Below, piece after piece: positions 35,794 to 45,378 of a stretch of DNA of 64,000 nt; position 1 is the stretch's first letter; the number at the start of each line of letters is the position of its first letter. Source of the DNA: Spirosomataceae bacterium TFI 002 (lineage in GTDB: Bacteria; Bacteroidota; Bacteroidia; Cytophagales; Spirosomataceae); NCBI GenBank assembly GCA_900230115.1, contig LT907983.1:2480001-2544000 (forward strand), given 5' to 3'. The position numbers and the translations under genes are program-made. The notes beneath the pieces are model-generated. The model made no database searches. It worked only from the letters and a program-made list of their open reading frames with translations, and was not told the DNA's origin.

Positions 35794-36668
35794 ACAGCTC
35801 TCATGTTTTGTAATTCTCTGAATAATTCTTTTTCTTTTTCGCTTAGATTTACTGGTGTTTGGATGCGATAAGTGATTATCAAATCTCCGAACTCACCATC
35901 TTTTTTGTAAACAGGAAAACCCTTCCCTTTTAACTTTACTTTAGTATCGTTTTGTGTTTCTGGCTTGATTTTAAGCTTTACTTTAACATCGAAAGTATCA
36001 ATAGTAATTTCACCACCAAGAATGGCTGTGTACAAGTCTAGGTCTATGTTTTTATAAAGGTTGTTGCCTTCTCGTTTGAAATCCGTTTTATTAGTTATGA
36101 CGAATTTTAGATATAAGTCTCCGTTCGGTCCTCCGTTTATTCCTGGTCCCCCCTTTTCACTTATTTTGATAACCAGCCCATCATCTACTCCAGCTGGAAT
36201 AGTGAGTCGTAGTTTCTTTCCATTTACTGTTAGGATTTGTTGCTGAGCGGTGAAAACATCTTTAAGATCTAAGTGTAACTCGGCATTAAAGTCTTGTCCT
36301 TTGAACCTGGGGCTGGTTCTGCTTTGTGAATATCCACCAGATCCACCAAACATAGACTCAAAGAAATCTGAATAATCTCCTCCGCCAAAGTCTTGCTGGC
36401 TAGACTGCCTCTGTGTTTGCCGAGCCCTTTCAAACTCTTCTCCATGCTTCCAATCCTTGCCGAACTTATCGTACTTTTTGCGTTTTTCTGGGTCACTCAG
36501 TACTTCATTGGCCTCATTTATCTCCTTAAATTTAGACTCGGCGTCTTTGTTGTCTGGGTTTACGTCGGGGTGAAATTTACGTGCTAGCTTACGATAAGCA
36601 GCTTTTATTTCCTTTTCTGTTGCAGACTTTGAAATGCCTAGGACCTTATAATAATCTACAAATGCCAT
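35790..36668 (-). CDS. cbpA: DnaJ-type co-chaperone CbpA
   Basis: This 292-residue protein has a J-domain (residues 1-70) with the HPD motif at 33-35, a Gly/Ser-rich linker ([16 protein letters not shown], about 92-115), and a DnaJ C-terminal peptide-binding domain (about 125-285). It lacks the zinc-finger repeats of true DnaJ. It would stimulate DnaK and hold unfolded protein. cbpM follows with a four-base overlap, the usual arrangement. A perfect 18-base palindrome lies 43 bases upstream of its start. Confidence 0.92.
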   Translation of the reverse strand: MAFVDYYKVLGISKSATEKEIKAAYRKLARKFHPDVNPDNKDAESKFKEINEANEVLSDPEKRKKYDKFGKDWKHGEEFERARQTQRQSSQQDFGGGDYSDFFESMFGGSGGYSQSRTSPRFKGQDFNAELHLDLKDVFTAQQQILTVNGKKLRLTIPAGVDDGLVIKISEKGGPGINGGPNGDLYLKFVITNKTDFKREGNNLYKNIDLDLYTAILGGEITIDTFDVKVKLKIKPETQNDTKVKLKGKGFPVYKKDGEFGDLIITYRIQTPVNLSEKEKELFRELQNMRAV

Positions 36669-36710
36669 TTGCTGTATTTTCGTTTTTTGATAAAGATCAA
36701 ATTGTTTCTA

Positions 36711-36728
36711 AAGGTAATAAATTACCTT
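36711..36728. promoter_or_regulatory. Perfect palindrome upstream of cbpA
   Basis: AAGGTAAT, two A, ATTACCTT form a perfect 8-bp inverted repeat 43 bases before the cbpA start. It lies in the 280-base gap with the divergent lyase gene, which otherwise shows nothing I can name. It is a candidate operator; the regulator is unknown. Confidence 0.4.
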
Positions 36729-36948
36729 ATCTTTTTCCGTTCAAAACAGCTGAATAAAAGAAACCTAGGTTACTCAAAGCTAAAAGAAATTGACATATCA
36801 ACCTCTAGACTTCAGTGTAGAAATGGTAAATTAATTAATTCAAAAATATTGTTCACTTCAAGGCACGAATTAAATTGTATCAGTCAAAATTCGTAACTTC
36901 CTCTTCATTAATTTATTCAACCAATCAATTTAAAATTTATCATTCCAA

Positions 36949-39732
36949 ATGAAAGGGTATAAACTCATTTTACCTCTAGCCATTTTATGTCTTCACTTTG
37001 ACACAAATGGACAAAACCATCCAGAAATTTATATTAAAGAATCGCAAAAAACCGAATTTGTGAAACGGGTTGAATCATCGGAAAGGGTCAGTGAATTTGT
37101 GGATGAATTGAAAATTGAGCTAGAGCCGTATGTCGCTCGGCACGTAAGTGATCCAGAATGGATAGTTTCTCGCCTGCAAATGTATTGGAACACGAAATAC
37201 AAGAGAGTTTATGTCAATGGAATGGACTTTTCGCATGGTGAAGGAGAAGCCCCAGTACCAACAGTTAAGTTTTCTGGTTCTCGTGATTGGGCAACTGACT
37301 ATTTACTGCCCGAAATAAAGGATATAAAGCCATACCTGGATGACCCTCGTGGAATGTTCCTTCAAAATGACAAAAAAGAGGGAAAGCCTTGGGAGTGGGT
37401 GGCACCTTCGGAAACGGGACATATCATAGAAAACATAAATCGAAAGATAATGAAGCTGGCAGAAGATGCCAGTTTTTTATATTGGCTGATCGGAGATGAG
37501 CGATATGCTAAGTTTGCATCAGATATCGTGATAAAATACTCTGAAGGAATGTACCATAGAGACGCTCCTCAAACAATAGGAGATCATAAAAATGCCCTAT
37601 TAATGGGCTTGCAGACATTTGAAGTAATTCACGAAGGAATCGTAGAACCATACACTGTTGCGTATGATTTCTTGTTCGACTATTTGACCAAAAACAAAAA
37701 AGATGTTCAAATGATCCAGTCCGTGTTTCGTAAGTGGGCGGATCAAGAGATAAAATACGGCGTTGCCGATAATAACTGGAACATGATGCAGGCTCGCTTT
37801 ATCACTTACCTAGCAATTGCTCTTGAAGATGATGTTGCTTATAGTGATGGAAAAGGACAGCAATACTACATTGACCAAGTACTCAACCAGAACTCTGTTA
37901 AACAAAAAGCACTAAAGGATGTCTTGCTCAATTTTGACCCTGAAACTGCAATTTGGCCAGAAGTAGCACACTACTCTATCATGGTCTCAGATGATTTATT
38001 GGAGATATATAGCATTTTGGACAAAACCATGAATAATAACTTATTGGCTCAGTCTCCAATTCTTGAAAAAGCAATATTAGCAAATTTTCAATACTTGTTT
38101 CCAAACGACTTTACGGCAGCATATGGAGATGCAAAACATTCCCCTTTACGTTATAACTCACTTGAATTGCTTATTTCAAACTATCACAAATATGGAGCAA
38201 TCGAGAAAGAGAAAACGATAACAAAACAGTTAAGGCGTTTTTTAGAAAATGGTGCGTATACAAGAACAGAGATAAAATCACTATTCGATTTATTCTTTTA
38301 TCAAGAATCTTTAATGGAAATACCTGCAGCAAAAACTTTTGCAGAAATGGTTACACCGACTTTTTATTCTCCTAATGTGAGTTGGATTGTGCAACGAAAT
38401 GGAAATTCAATAGAAGAAGGAATGATGGTTTCAAAAAATGCATCATTGGGAAATCATTCACACACCAATGGGATCAACCTTGAATTGTTTGCAAAAGGAA
38501 TGGTAATTGCCCCTGATGCGGCAGCTGGTGTGAGCTACTGGTCTCCTGATCATATTGAGTATTACAGTCGCTTTCCTGCACATAATACAGTCATAGTGGA
38601 TGGTAAATCAGATTATAGAAATATGCGAGGTACGCAAGCTTTTTCAGTGAATGGTATTTATCCTATACCTAATCAAAGCACTGATTTTAGCATTGGAAAC
38701 ACGTTTTCAGATGTAAGTTTTACAGAGCCATCTACCGGTGCCGCTCAACGCAGGCTTACCGGAACTGTACGTACAAGCTCAACATCCGGTTATTTTGTGG
38801 ATATTTTTCGCTCAGCAAGAGAAGACGGCAGAGATAAAAAACACGAATATCTTTTTCATAGCCAAGGAAACGATGTTGTACTACAAGACGAGGAAGGTCA
38901 AGTTATTTCCACTTTACCTACTGAAGAATTGGCGTCTAGCAAAGGGGATTTGGTTGGCTACGACTATTTTAAAGACAAACAAAGTGTGAGCTATAATAAA
39001 AACTTTGTTGCAATGTTTGAAATGCCTTCTATTACGGGTAAAGAACTAAAAGTAAATCTATGGATGAAGGGTTATAAGGGACGTGAAATATTTACTGTAA
39101 AAGCTCCACACTCAAGAGCCATAAATTCAAAATCTGTTCCTGAAGAACTGTATCATAAAGAATCACCAACCTTGGTTGTTAGGCAAAGTGGAGAGGCTCA
39201 TTCAAGACCTTTTGTGACTATTATTGATGCTTTTAATACTACAGACAATTACAAAATTGAAAACGTTAACTATTTCTCATCTCAGGATACAAACTCCGAT
39301 TTCATAGGAGTTGATGTTTCTACATCTGGTATTCAAAAAGATTACATTTTTAATGATACAAAAGGGAAGCGTATATACAAAACTAGTAATGGAAACTTTA
39401 AGGGGACTTATGGAGTGATATCCACAACAAAGAGTGTGGTAAAATCCTTGTTTCTTGGCAATGGAGAGCTATTGGAAAAAGAGGGATGGAAAATTGAAGC
39501 CTCTAACTCTGGTTCAAATATTTTGCTTGAAAGAACCTCAGATGGCTTTTTTATTGACGCATCACATAATTTTATTTTAACAATTCCAACTTCAGGTCTT
39601 GCTAGTAAAGCTCAACTCTATACTGTAAATAAGGATGGCATAAAGAGAAGCTTCAAAAGGATTGAGGTTAATAAAAGTCATTTGAAATTTAAAATTCCTG
39701 CTTTAAGCGGTGTGCAACTTTTCATGGAGTAG
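36949..39732 (+). CDS. Heparinase II/III family polysaccharide lyase-like protein
   Basis: This 927-residue secreted protein has a signal peptide (hydrophobic residues 5-20, cleavage near NGQ). Residues about 30-420 look like the all-alpha toroid of polysaccharide lyases, with motifs SRDWATDYLLPEI, DNNWNMMQARFITYLAIALEDDV and EVAHYSIMVSDD. Residues about 470-920 look like the beta-sandwich of heparinase II/III proteins, with NHSHTNGINLELFAKG and FPAHNTVIVDGKSDY. It probably cleaves a uronic-acid polysaccharide by beta-elimination, but the substrate (heparin-like, alginate or other) cannot be told. It stands alone next to a convergent GH5 gene, with no SusCD pair. Confidence 0.85.
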   Translation: MKGYKLILPLAILCLHFDTNGQNHPEIYIKESQKTEFVKRVESSERVSEFVDELKIELEPYVARHVSDPEWIVSRLQMYWNTKYKRVYVNGMDFSHGEGEAPVPTVKFSGSRDWATDYLLPEIKDIKPYLDDPRGMFLQNDKKEGKPWEWVAPSETGHIIENINRKIMKLAEDASFLYWLIGDERYAKFASDIVIKYSEGMYHRDAPQTIGDHKNALLMGLQTFEVIHEGIVEPYTVAYDFLFDYLTKNKKDVQMIQSVFRKWADQEIKYGVADNNWNMMQARFITYLAIALEDDVAYSDGKGQQYYIDQVLNQNSVKQKALKDVLLNFDPETAIWPEVAHYSIMVSDDLLEIYSILDKTMNNNLLAQSPILEKAILANFQYLFPNDFTAAYGDAKHSPLRYNSLELLISNYHKYGAIEKEKTITKQLRRFLENGAYTRTEIKSLFDLFFYQESLMEIPAAKTFAEMVTPTFYSPNVSWIVQRNGNSIEEGMMVSKNASLGNHSHTNGINLELFAKGMVIAPDAAAGVSYWSPDHIEYYSRFPAHNTVIVDGKSDYRNMRGTQAFSVNGIYPIPNQSTDFSIGNTFSDVSFTEPSTGAAQRRLTGTVRTSSTSGYFVDIFRSAREDGRDKKHEYLFHSQGNDVVLQDEEGQVISTLPTEELASSKGDLVGYDYFKDKQSVSYNKNFVAMFEMPSITGKELKVNLWMKGYKGREIFTVKAPHSRAINSKSVPEELYHKESPTLVVRQSGEAHSRPFVTIIDAFNTTDNYKIENVNYFSSQDTNSDFIGVDVSTSGIQKDYIFNDTKGKRIYKTSNGNFKGTYGVISTTKSVVKSLFLGNGELLEKEGWKIEASNSGSNILLERTSDGFFIDASHNFILTIPTSGLASKAQLYTVNKDGIKRSFKRIEVNKSHLKFKIPALSGVQLFME

Positions 39733-39801
39733 TTTAGCCATACCCATGTTTAAAACAAAGAAACGTTCGATTGATAATTTGAGTAAGAGCTAAAGGGCGA
39801 G

Positions 39802-40824
39802 TTAATTTTTCTCTCTTATTTCTAATCTGACCAAATGGCCAGAAATAGTAAGGTCTTTTTGAGCCCAACCACCAGTTGAGCTAGCTTTTGGATTTAGTGC
39901 AGCGGACAACTCTTCTTTATCGGCGATGGACCAATTGCAATGTGAAATCGAATTTTCATCTAAAAAACCCCACCACTTTATAGCTTCTTCATGGTTTAAG
40001 GAGCCATTTCCTGATGCTTCGGAAATACCATATTCAGTCACAAAAAGTGGCACATCGGCTGTTATAGCTTTTTTTGCTAAATCTCTGAGGCTTTGCTTAT
40101 GTGTTGCGGCATAATAGTGAAGCGTGTAGGCCACATTTGCGTCGGCTATTTTATTGCCAATGACGTCGTCTACGTTTTGAGACCAGTTTCGTGTACCACA
40201 TATCACTAAATTGTCTGGGTCGTGCTTCCTTATTTCTGCAATAATAGTTTCGTGATAGGGCTTAAGAACATTTGTCCAAGAAACATTCAGTGGTTCATTG
40301 TATGTTTCATAAATGATATTGGGGACGTTTCCGTACTTCTGTGCTAGTTCTCCAAAAAAGACTTTAGCTTCTTCTGTGTGATTTTCACTATGATGGTCGT
40401 GCCAATCAACTATTACATAAATATCTTCTTTTATGGCGGCGTCTACAACTGCATATACTTTAGCCTTTTCAGATTCAGGGTTTTCTAAATAACCACCATT
40501 TTCTACAGCCATGGCTGCTCTCACAACGTTACATTGCCAGTCATCTTTTAACCATTTTACTGTTTCGGCATTGTAATACTTACCAATCCACTGACTCCAA
40601 AAAAGTGACATTCCTCTCAATTGAACAGCTTTTCCATTTTTATCCACGATTTTATTCCCATCTACGCTCAGTTGACCATATTCAGATACACCTTTAACTG
40701 GGCTTAGGTCTTCTCCACCTCTAGGTTCTGTGATTCCTTTGGGAGTGACTTCTAAAGGTGTTTTGACTTCATTGGTACAAGCAATAAATAAAACACAAAT
40801 GAATAAATACTTAATGATTGGCAT
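39802..40824 (-). CDS. Glycoside hydrolase family 5 lipoprotein (endoglucanase-like)
   Basis: This 340-residue protein has a lipoprotein signal (LFICVLFIAC lipobox). The GH5 barrel covers residues about 55-330. The acid/base Glu is E177 in YETYNEP, the nucleophile is E264 in FVTEYGI, and other GH5 markers are RAAMAV, VIVDWHDHH and the TLHYYAATH strand. The block QLRGMSLFWSQW resembles subfamily 2 endoglucanases. It likely cuts beta-1,4-glucan outside the cell or in the periplasm. It converges on the heparinase-like gene and may serve the same plant or algal material. Confidence 0.92.
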   Translation of the reverse strand: MPIIKYLFICVLFIACTNEVKTPLEVTPKGITEPRGGEDLSPVKGVSEYGQLSVDGNKIVDKNGKAVQLRGMSLFWSQWIGKYYNAETVKWLKDDWQCNVVRAAMAVENGGYLENPESEKAKVYAVVDAAIKEDIYVIVDWHDHHSENHTEEAKVFFGELAQKYGNVPNIIYETYNEPLNVSWTNVLKPYHETIIAEIRKHDPDNLVICGTRNWSQNVDDVIGNKIADANVAYTLHYYAATHKQSLRDLAKKAITADVPLFVTEYGISEASGNGSLNHEEAIKWWGFLDENSISHCNWSIADKEELSAALNPKASSTGGWAQKDLTISGHLVRLEIREKN

Positions 40825-40882
40825 TTTGCTTCTGATTGAATTTGTTAGACCAAATATACTTTATACGCTTCTAAAACCCCAT

Positions 40883-41773
40883 TTAATTTAAGCCCTTAAC
40901 CACCGTTATAAAATGTTGAATTGCTGGATTTTTATTTTCAATATTCCAAACTGCCGATAGTGTTGTTTTCTGAGGCACATCATTGAGTTCAATAAACTTT
41001 ATTCCAGACATGTGGCTTAGCCTAAGAGATTTGGGTACGATAGAAACTCCAAAGTTGTTTTCGACTAATTTATAGATGGAATCTGCGTGAATTGTATTAT
41101 GAGTAACGTTTGGAATAAAGCCGTATCCATCAAAAATTTGCATAACTTTTTCATAATACGAAGGGCTGTATTTAGAATCAAATAAAATGAAAGATTCGTT
41201 TTTTAGTTGACTCATATCTTTGAAATTATCTGTGTTGAGATGGTGTGATATAGGCAAAGCCAAACAAAAAGACTCATTTAGAACAGGATATAAAGAAAGG
41301 CCTTTGGGTACTTTTTCTACCCTAACAAACCCAATGTCTAAATCAAGCGAAAGTAACCCTTCGACTTGACTTTGGTTATCCATTTCTTTAAGGTTAAAAA
41401 TGATGTTTGAGTGCTTTTCTTCAAAATCGAGCAACAGTTTTGGAATGATTGCTTGCATTGCGGAGCCAACATAAGCAAGTGCAATCTCCCCTTCAATACC
41501 CGAATCAATCAATTTGGCGTGATGTATACTGTTTTCTAAAGTCTTTAGTTGCAATTGTAAAGCCTCTTTAAGATACGAACCAGCCTTTGTCAGTTCAACT
41601 TTTCGATTGTGCCTTTCAAATAAGACGAAACCCAAGCTTTCTTCCATTTCCTTGATTTGGCGACTCAAGCCAGGTTGTGAGATGTAAAGCCGTTCTGCCG
41701 CTTTTCTAAAATGAAGTTCTTCGGCGACAGCAAGGAAATAGCGGATGTGTCTTAACTCTAATTGATAACCCAT
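40883..41773 (-). CDS. LysR family regulator, probable hut regulator
   Basis: This 296-residue transcription factor has the LysR winged-helix N-terminus (LRHIRYFLAVAEELHFRKAAERLYISQPGLSRQIKEME, cited by its ends: LRHIRYF to QIKEME, residues about 7-45) and a periplasmic-binding-like effector domain (about 90-295). It is divergent from hutH, with 75 bases between the two start codons, the typical arrangement for a LysR regulator and its target operon. I infer it controls hutHUIG, with histidine or urocanate as the likely signal; this is not shown by sequence. Most bacterial hut operons use HutC instead. Confidence 0.9.
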   Translation of the reverse strand: MGYQLELRHIRYFLAVAEELHFRKAAERLYISQPGLSRQIKEMEESLGFVLFERHNRKVELTKAGSYLKEALQLQLKTLENSIHHAKLIDSGIEGEIALAYVGSAMQAIIPKLLLDFEEKHSNIIFNLKEMDNQSQVEGLLSLDLDIGFVRVEKVPKGLSLYPVLNESFCLALPISHHLNTDNFKDMSQLKNESFILFDSKYSPSYYEKVMQIFDGYGFIPNVTHNTIHADSIYKLVENNFGVSIVPKSLRLSHMSGIKFIELNDVPQKTTLSAVWNIENKNPAIQHFITVVKGLN

Positions 41774-41848
41774 GATTATTAAATAGTAAACAAATTGGTC
41801 TTTTTCGACATCAAATACAAGGGTACCTTTACAAAAACATTAGTCACT
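41774..41848. promoter_or_regulatory. LysR/hutH divergent control region
   Basis: These 75 bases separate the two divergent starts. TTATTAAATAGTAA (41776-41789) is an imperfect palindrome of the T-N11-A type that LysR proteins bind. No clear TAnnTTTG element is visible. Confidence 0.4.
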
Positions 41849-43342
41849 ATGGATTTTAGATATGGTTTAGATCACCTTAGTGTAAAAGTTGTACTAGACA
41901 TTGCTTCTGGTAAAACGAAAGGAGTATTGTCAATACAAGCGATTGAGAAAGTAAAAACTTGTCGAACTTATGTTGAAAAATTGGCCAACTCAAACAGAGC
42001 CGTATATGGAATCAATACTGGCTTTGGGCCTCTTTGTGATACGCAAATATCACCTGAGCAAACCAGTACACTTCAAAACAACTTACTACTATCTCATGCG
42101 GTAGGAGTAGGTGAGCCTATAAGTCCCGAGTTGTCAAAAATAATGATGATTTGTAAGGTACATGCTCTTTGTCAGGGGTATTCAGGAATTCGACTTTCGG
42201 TAATTAAACGAATAATATTTTTTATCGAGAATGACCTTCTCCCAGTTGTTCCAGAACAAGGCTCAGTTGGTGCTTCTGGAGACTTGGCACCCCTATCCCA
42301 TCTTTTTTTACCGCTATTGGGCGAGGGAGAGTTTTGGTATAAAAATAAGATTGTAAGAGCAGAAACGGTGCTTAAAAAGTTTAATGTCGAACCAATACGA
42401 TTAGAATCCAAAGAGGGCTTGGCACTAATCAATGGTACACAGTTCATATTGGCACATGCTATTATTGGCTTGTCAAAAATGAGTTATTTATTGGACTTAG
42501 CTGATTTAGCAGGAGCCATGACTTTAGAGGGCTTTCAAGGGAGTGCTTCTCCATATAGAGCTGAACTTCATGAAATCAGACCTTTTAAAGGATCAATTTT
42601 AGTAGCAAAACGAATGAGGGAACTACTGAAAGATTCCCAAAATATGGTTTCCCACTCTAATTGCGTGCGAGTTCAGGACCCATACTCTGTTAGGTGTATT
42701 CCTCAAGTTCATGGTGCTTCTCGAAATGCTCATGAGCACCTTAATGAGTTGGTCGAAATTGAAATAAACTCAGTTACAGATAATCCAATTATTCTCAGCG
42801 AAACGGAGGCAATATCTGGAGGCAATTTTCACGGACAAACGCTGGCAATGGCGATTGATTATTGTTCAATTGCTGCTTCTGAGTTAGGAAATATATCTGA
42901 TCGTAGGTGCTACTTGCTTTTAGAAGGGAAATATGGTTTGCCAAGATTGTTGACATCCCACGGTGGATTAAACTCGGGTTATATGATACCTCAATACACA
43001 ACAGCCGCACTTGTTACTGAAAACAAATCATTGTGTTTTCCTCCCTCTGCCGATAGTGTCCCTACTTCTCTTGGTCAAGAAGACCACGTTTCTATGGGAA
43101 GTATTTCGGGCAGAAAGTTCAATCAAATTTTGGGAAACATAGACAAAATATTAGGAATCGAAATTATGTATGCAACTCAAGCAATGGAATTTCGCAGGCC
43201 ATTTACTTTTTCAGAAGTACTTGAAAAAAACTTCTCAATTGTGAGGAGCATGGTTCCTAAACTTGAAAATGATAGACTGCTCAAAGATGATATTCAAGCA
43301 ATGATTTCAATGGTCAAAACAAGAAAGTTTATAATCGAATAA
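41849..43342 (+). CDS. hutH: Histidine ammonia-lyase
   Basis: HutH removes ammonia from L-histidine to give urocanate, the first step of histidine use. The 497-residue protein has the Ala-Ser-Gly triplet that forms the MIO cofactor at A142-S143-G144 (in GSVGASGDLAPLSHL), NGTQF, QDPYSVRCIPQVHGA, and SGGNFHGQ. The frame is open from TTG 41795, but ATG 41849 gives a normal N-terminus. It is the first gene of the hut operon and lies 32 bases from hutU. Confidence 0.96.
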   Translation: MDFRYGLDHLSVKVVLDIASGKTKGVLSIQAIEKVKTCRTYVEKLANSNRAVYGINTGFGPLCDTQISPEQTSTLQNNLLLSHAVGVGEPISPELSKIMMICKVHALCQGYSGIRLSVIKRIIFFIENDLLPVVPEQGSVGASGDLAPLSHLFLPLLGEGEFWYKNKIVRAETVLKKFNVEPIRLESKEGLALINGTQFILAHAIIGLSKMSYLLDLADLAGAMTLEGFQGSASPYRAELHEIRPFKGSILVAKRMRELLKDSQNMVSHSNCVRVQDPYSVRCIPQVHGASRNAHEHLNELVEIEINSVTDNPIILSETEAISGGNFHGQTLAMAIDYCSIAASELGNISDRRCYLLLEGKYGLPRLLTSHGGLNSGYMIPQYTTAALVTENKSLCFPPSADSVPTSLGQEDHVSMGSISGRKFNQILGNIDKILGIEIMYATQAMEFRRPFTFSEVLEKNFSIVRSMVPKLENDRLLKDDIQAMISMVKTRKFIIE

Positions 43343-43374
43343 GCAGCTTTTTGAACAATTTTAAATTTACAAAA

Positions 43375-45378
43375 ATGAGTACTTTTCAGGAAAAAATTCT
43401 AGCCGGGATACCTTCAATATTGCCTACTAAAAAACCTTATGGTCTAGATGTTAATCGAGCACCAAGGAGAAAAGACATTTTAACTTTAGAAGAAAAACAA
43501 TTGGCGATTCGAAACGCACTAAGGTATTTTCCAATGGCTTGGCATGCTATACTTGCCGAAGAATTTGCTAGCGAGTTGTCAGAGTTTGGACGTATTTATA
43601 TGTTTCGGTTCAAACCAGATTATGAAATGCATGCAAGACCTATTGATGCATATCCCTGCAAAACGAAACAAGCAGCTGCAATCATGCTAATGATTCAAAA
43701 CAACCTAGACCCAAGAGTTGCACAACACCCCGAAGAGTTAATTACTTACGGCGGGAATGGATCAGTTTTCCAAAATTGGGCCCAATATTTACTTACAATG
43801 CAATATTTGGCAACAATGAATGATAAACAAACCTTACACATTTATTCAGGTCACCCTATGGGTTTGTTTCCTTCTTCTCAAGATGCTCCAAGAGTTGTTG
43901 TAACGAACGGGATGATGATTCCCAACTATTCTAAACCTGATGATTGGGAAAAGTACAATGCACTAGGAGTTACACAATATGGGCAAATGACCGCAGGCTC
44001 TTTTATGTATATTGGACCACAAGGAATAGTGCATGGAACAACTATAACAGTCATGAATGCATTTAGGAAGGTTTTGAAGGAAGGGGAATCTTCAGAAGGA
44101 AAAGTATTCTTAACCGCAGGTTTGGGTGGTATGAGTGGAGCACAACCGAAGGCAGGCAATATAGCCGGATGTGTTTCTGTATGTGCGGAGGTGAATCCCT
44201 TGGCAGCTAGAAAACGATTTGACCAAGGATGGGTGGATGTTTTAATTACAGACCTAACGGAATTGATTGTACGTGTTAAACAGGCAAAGGCAGCAAAAGA
44301 GGTAGTATCTATCGCGTTTATAGGCAATGTGGTTGATATTTGGGAAGCATTTGAAGAGGAAAACATTTTTATCCACCTTGGATCTGATCAAACTTCTCTT
44401 CACATTCCATGGACTGGTGGATATTATCCTGTTGGACTTACTTTTGAAGAGTCAAACGTGCTTCTGAGGAACGAGCCAGAATTATTCAAAGTGAAAGTTC
44501 AAGAATCATTAAGAAGACATGTTGCTGCTATTAATAAACATACCGCACGAGGCACCTACTTTTTTGACTATGGAAATGCTTTCTTATTGGAATCGTCACG
44601 TGCAGGAGCAGATATAATGGCTGCAAATAATATTGATTTTAAATACCCTTCATATGTTCAAGACATCCTAGGTCCTCAGTGTTTCGACTATGGTTTTGGC
44701 CCTTTTAGATGGGTATGTACATCTGGAAACAAGGTTGATTTGGACAAAACAGACGAAATAGCAAGAAAGGTTTTGGAAGATATTTTAAAAAATGCCCCTG
44801 AGGAAATTCAATTGCAATTGAAAGACAATATCAAATGGATTAAAGACGCCAAAAAGAACCAAATGGTCGTAGGTTCGAAAGCGAGAATTCTTTATGCCGA
44901 TGCAGAAGGACGAATTAAAATTGCCAATGCCTTTAATAATGCCATTTCAAATGGTGAAATAGGTCCTATCGCAATTGGAAGGGATCACCATGATGTCAGC
45001 GGAACGGATTCCCCTTTTCGAGAAACCTCCAATATTTACGATGGTAGTCGCTTTACAGCAGATATGGCTATTCAAAATGTAATTGGTGATAGCTTTAGAG
45101 GGGCAACTTGGGTCTCTATTCACAATGGTGGTGGCGTTGGTTGGGGAGAGGTTATCAATGGAGGGTTTGGTTTATTTTTAGATGGCACAAAAGAAGCAGA
45201 GAAGAAGCTGAGAAATATGCTTTTTTATGATGTAAATAATGGTATTGCTAGGAGAAGTTGGGCGAGAAATAAGGAGGCAATGTTTGCAGTAAAAAGAGAG
45301 ATGGAAAGAAACACAGAACTAAATGTTACCATGCCCAACTTAGTAGATGAAGCACTTTTAAATGGTCTTTTTGAATGA
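43375..45378 (+). CDS. hutU: Urocanate hydratase
   Basis: HutU adds water to urocanate, giving imidazolonepropionate, and uses NAD as a tightly bound cofactor. The 667-residue protein belongs to the longer Bacteroidota-type urocanase. Recognisable parts are GGNGSVFQNWAQY, HIYSGHPMGLFPS, NYSKPDDWEKY, GMSGAQPKAGNIAG, and GRDHHDVSGTDSPFRETSNI near the C-terminus. The frame opens at TTG 43351; ATG 43375 is the likely start. It overlaps hutI by four bases, so translation is probably coupled. Confidence 0.96.
   Translation: MSTFQEKILAGIPSILPTKKPYGLDVNRAPRRKDILTLEEKQLAIRNALRYFPMAWHAILAEEFASELSEFGRIYMFRFKPDYEMHARPIDAYPCKTKQAAAIMLMIQNNLDPRVAQHPEELITYGGNGSVFQNWAQYLLTMQYLATMNDKQTLHIYSGHPMGLFPSSQDAPRVVVTNGMMIPNYSKPDDWEKYNALGVTQYGQMTAGSFMYIGPQGIVHGTTITVMNAFRKVLKEGESSEGKVFLTAGLGGMSGAQPKAGNIAGCVSVCAEVNPLAARKRFDQGWVDVLITDLTELIVRVKQAKAAKEVVSIAFIGNVVDIWEAFEEENIFIHLGSDQTSLHIPWTGGYYPVGLTFEESNVLLRNEPELFKVKVQESLRRHVAAINKHTARGTYFFDYGNAFLLESSRAGADIMAANNIDFKYPSYVQDILGPQCFDYGFGPFRWVCTSGNKVDLDKTDEIARKVLEDILKNAPEEIQLQLKDNIKWIKDAKKNQMVVGSKARILYADAEGRIKIANAFNNAISNGEIGPIAIGRDHHDVSGTDSPFRETSNIYDGSRFTADMAIQNVIGDSFRGATWVSIHNGGGVGWGEVINGGFGLFLDGTKEAEKKLRNMLFYDVNNGIARRSWARNKEAMFAVKREMERNTELNVTMPNLVDEALLNGLFE

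Noticed and set aside
43926-44366. Minus-strand open frame of 146 codons
   Set aside because: It is antisense to hutU, a strongly recognised gene, and shows no family pattern.
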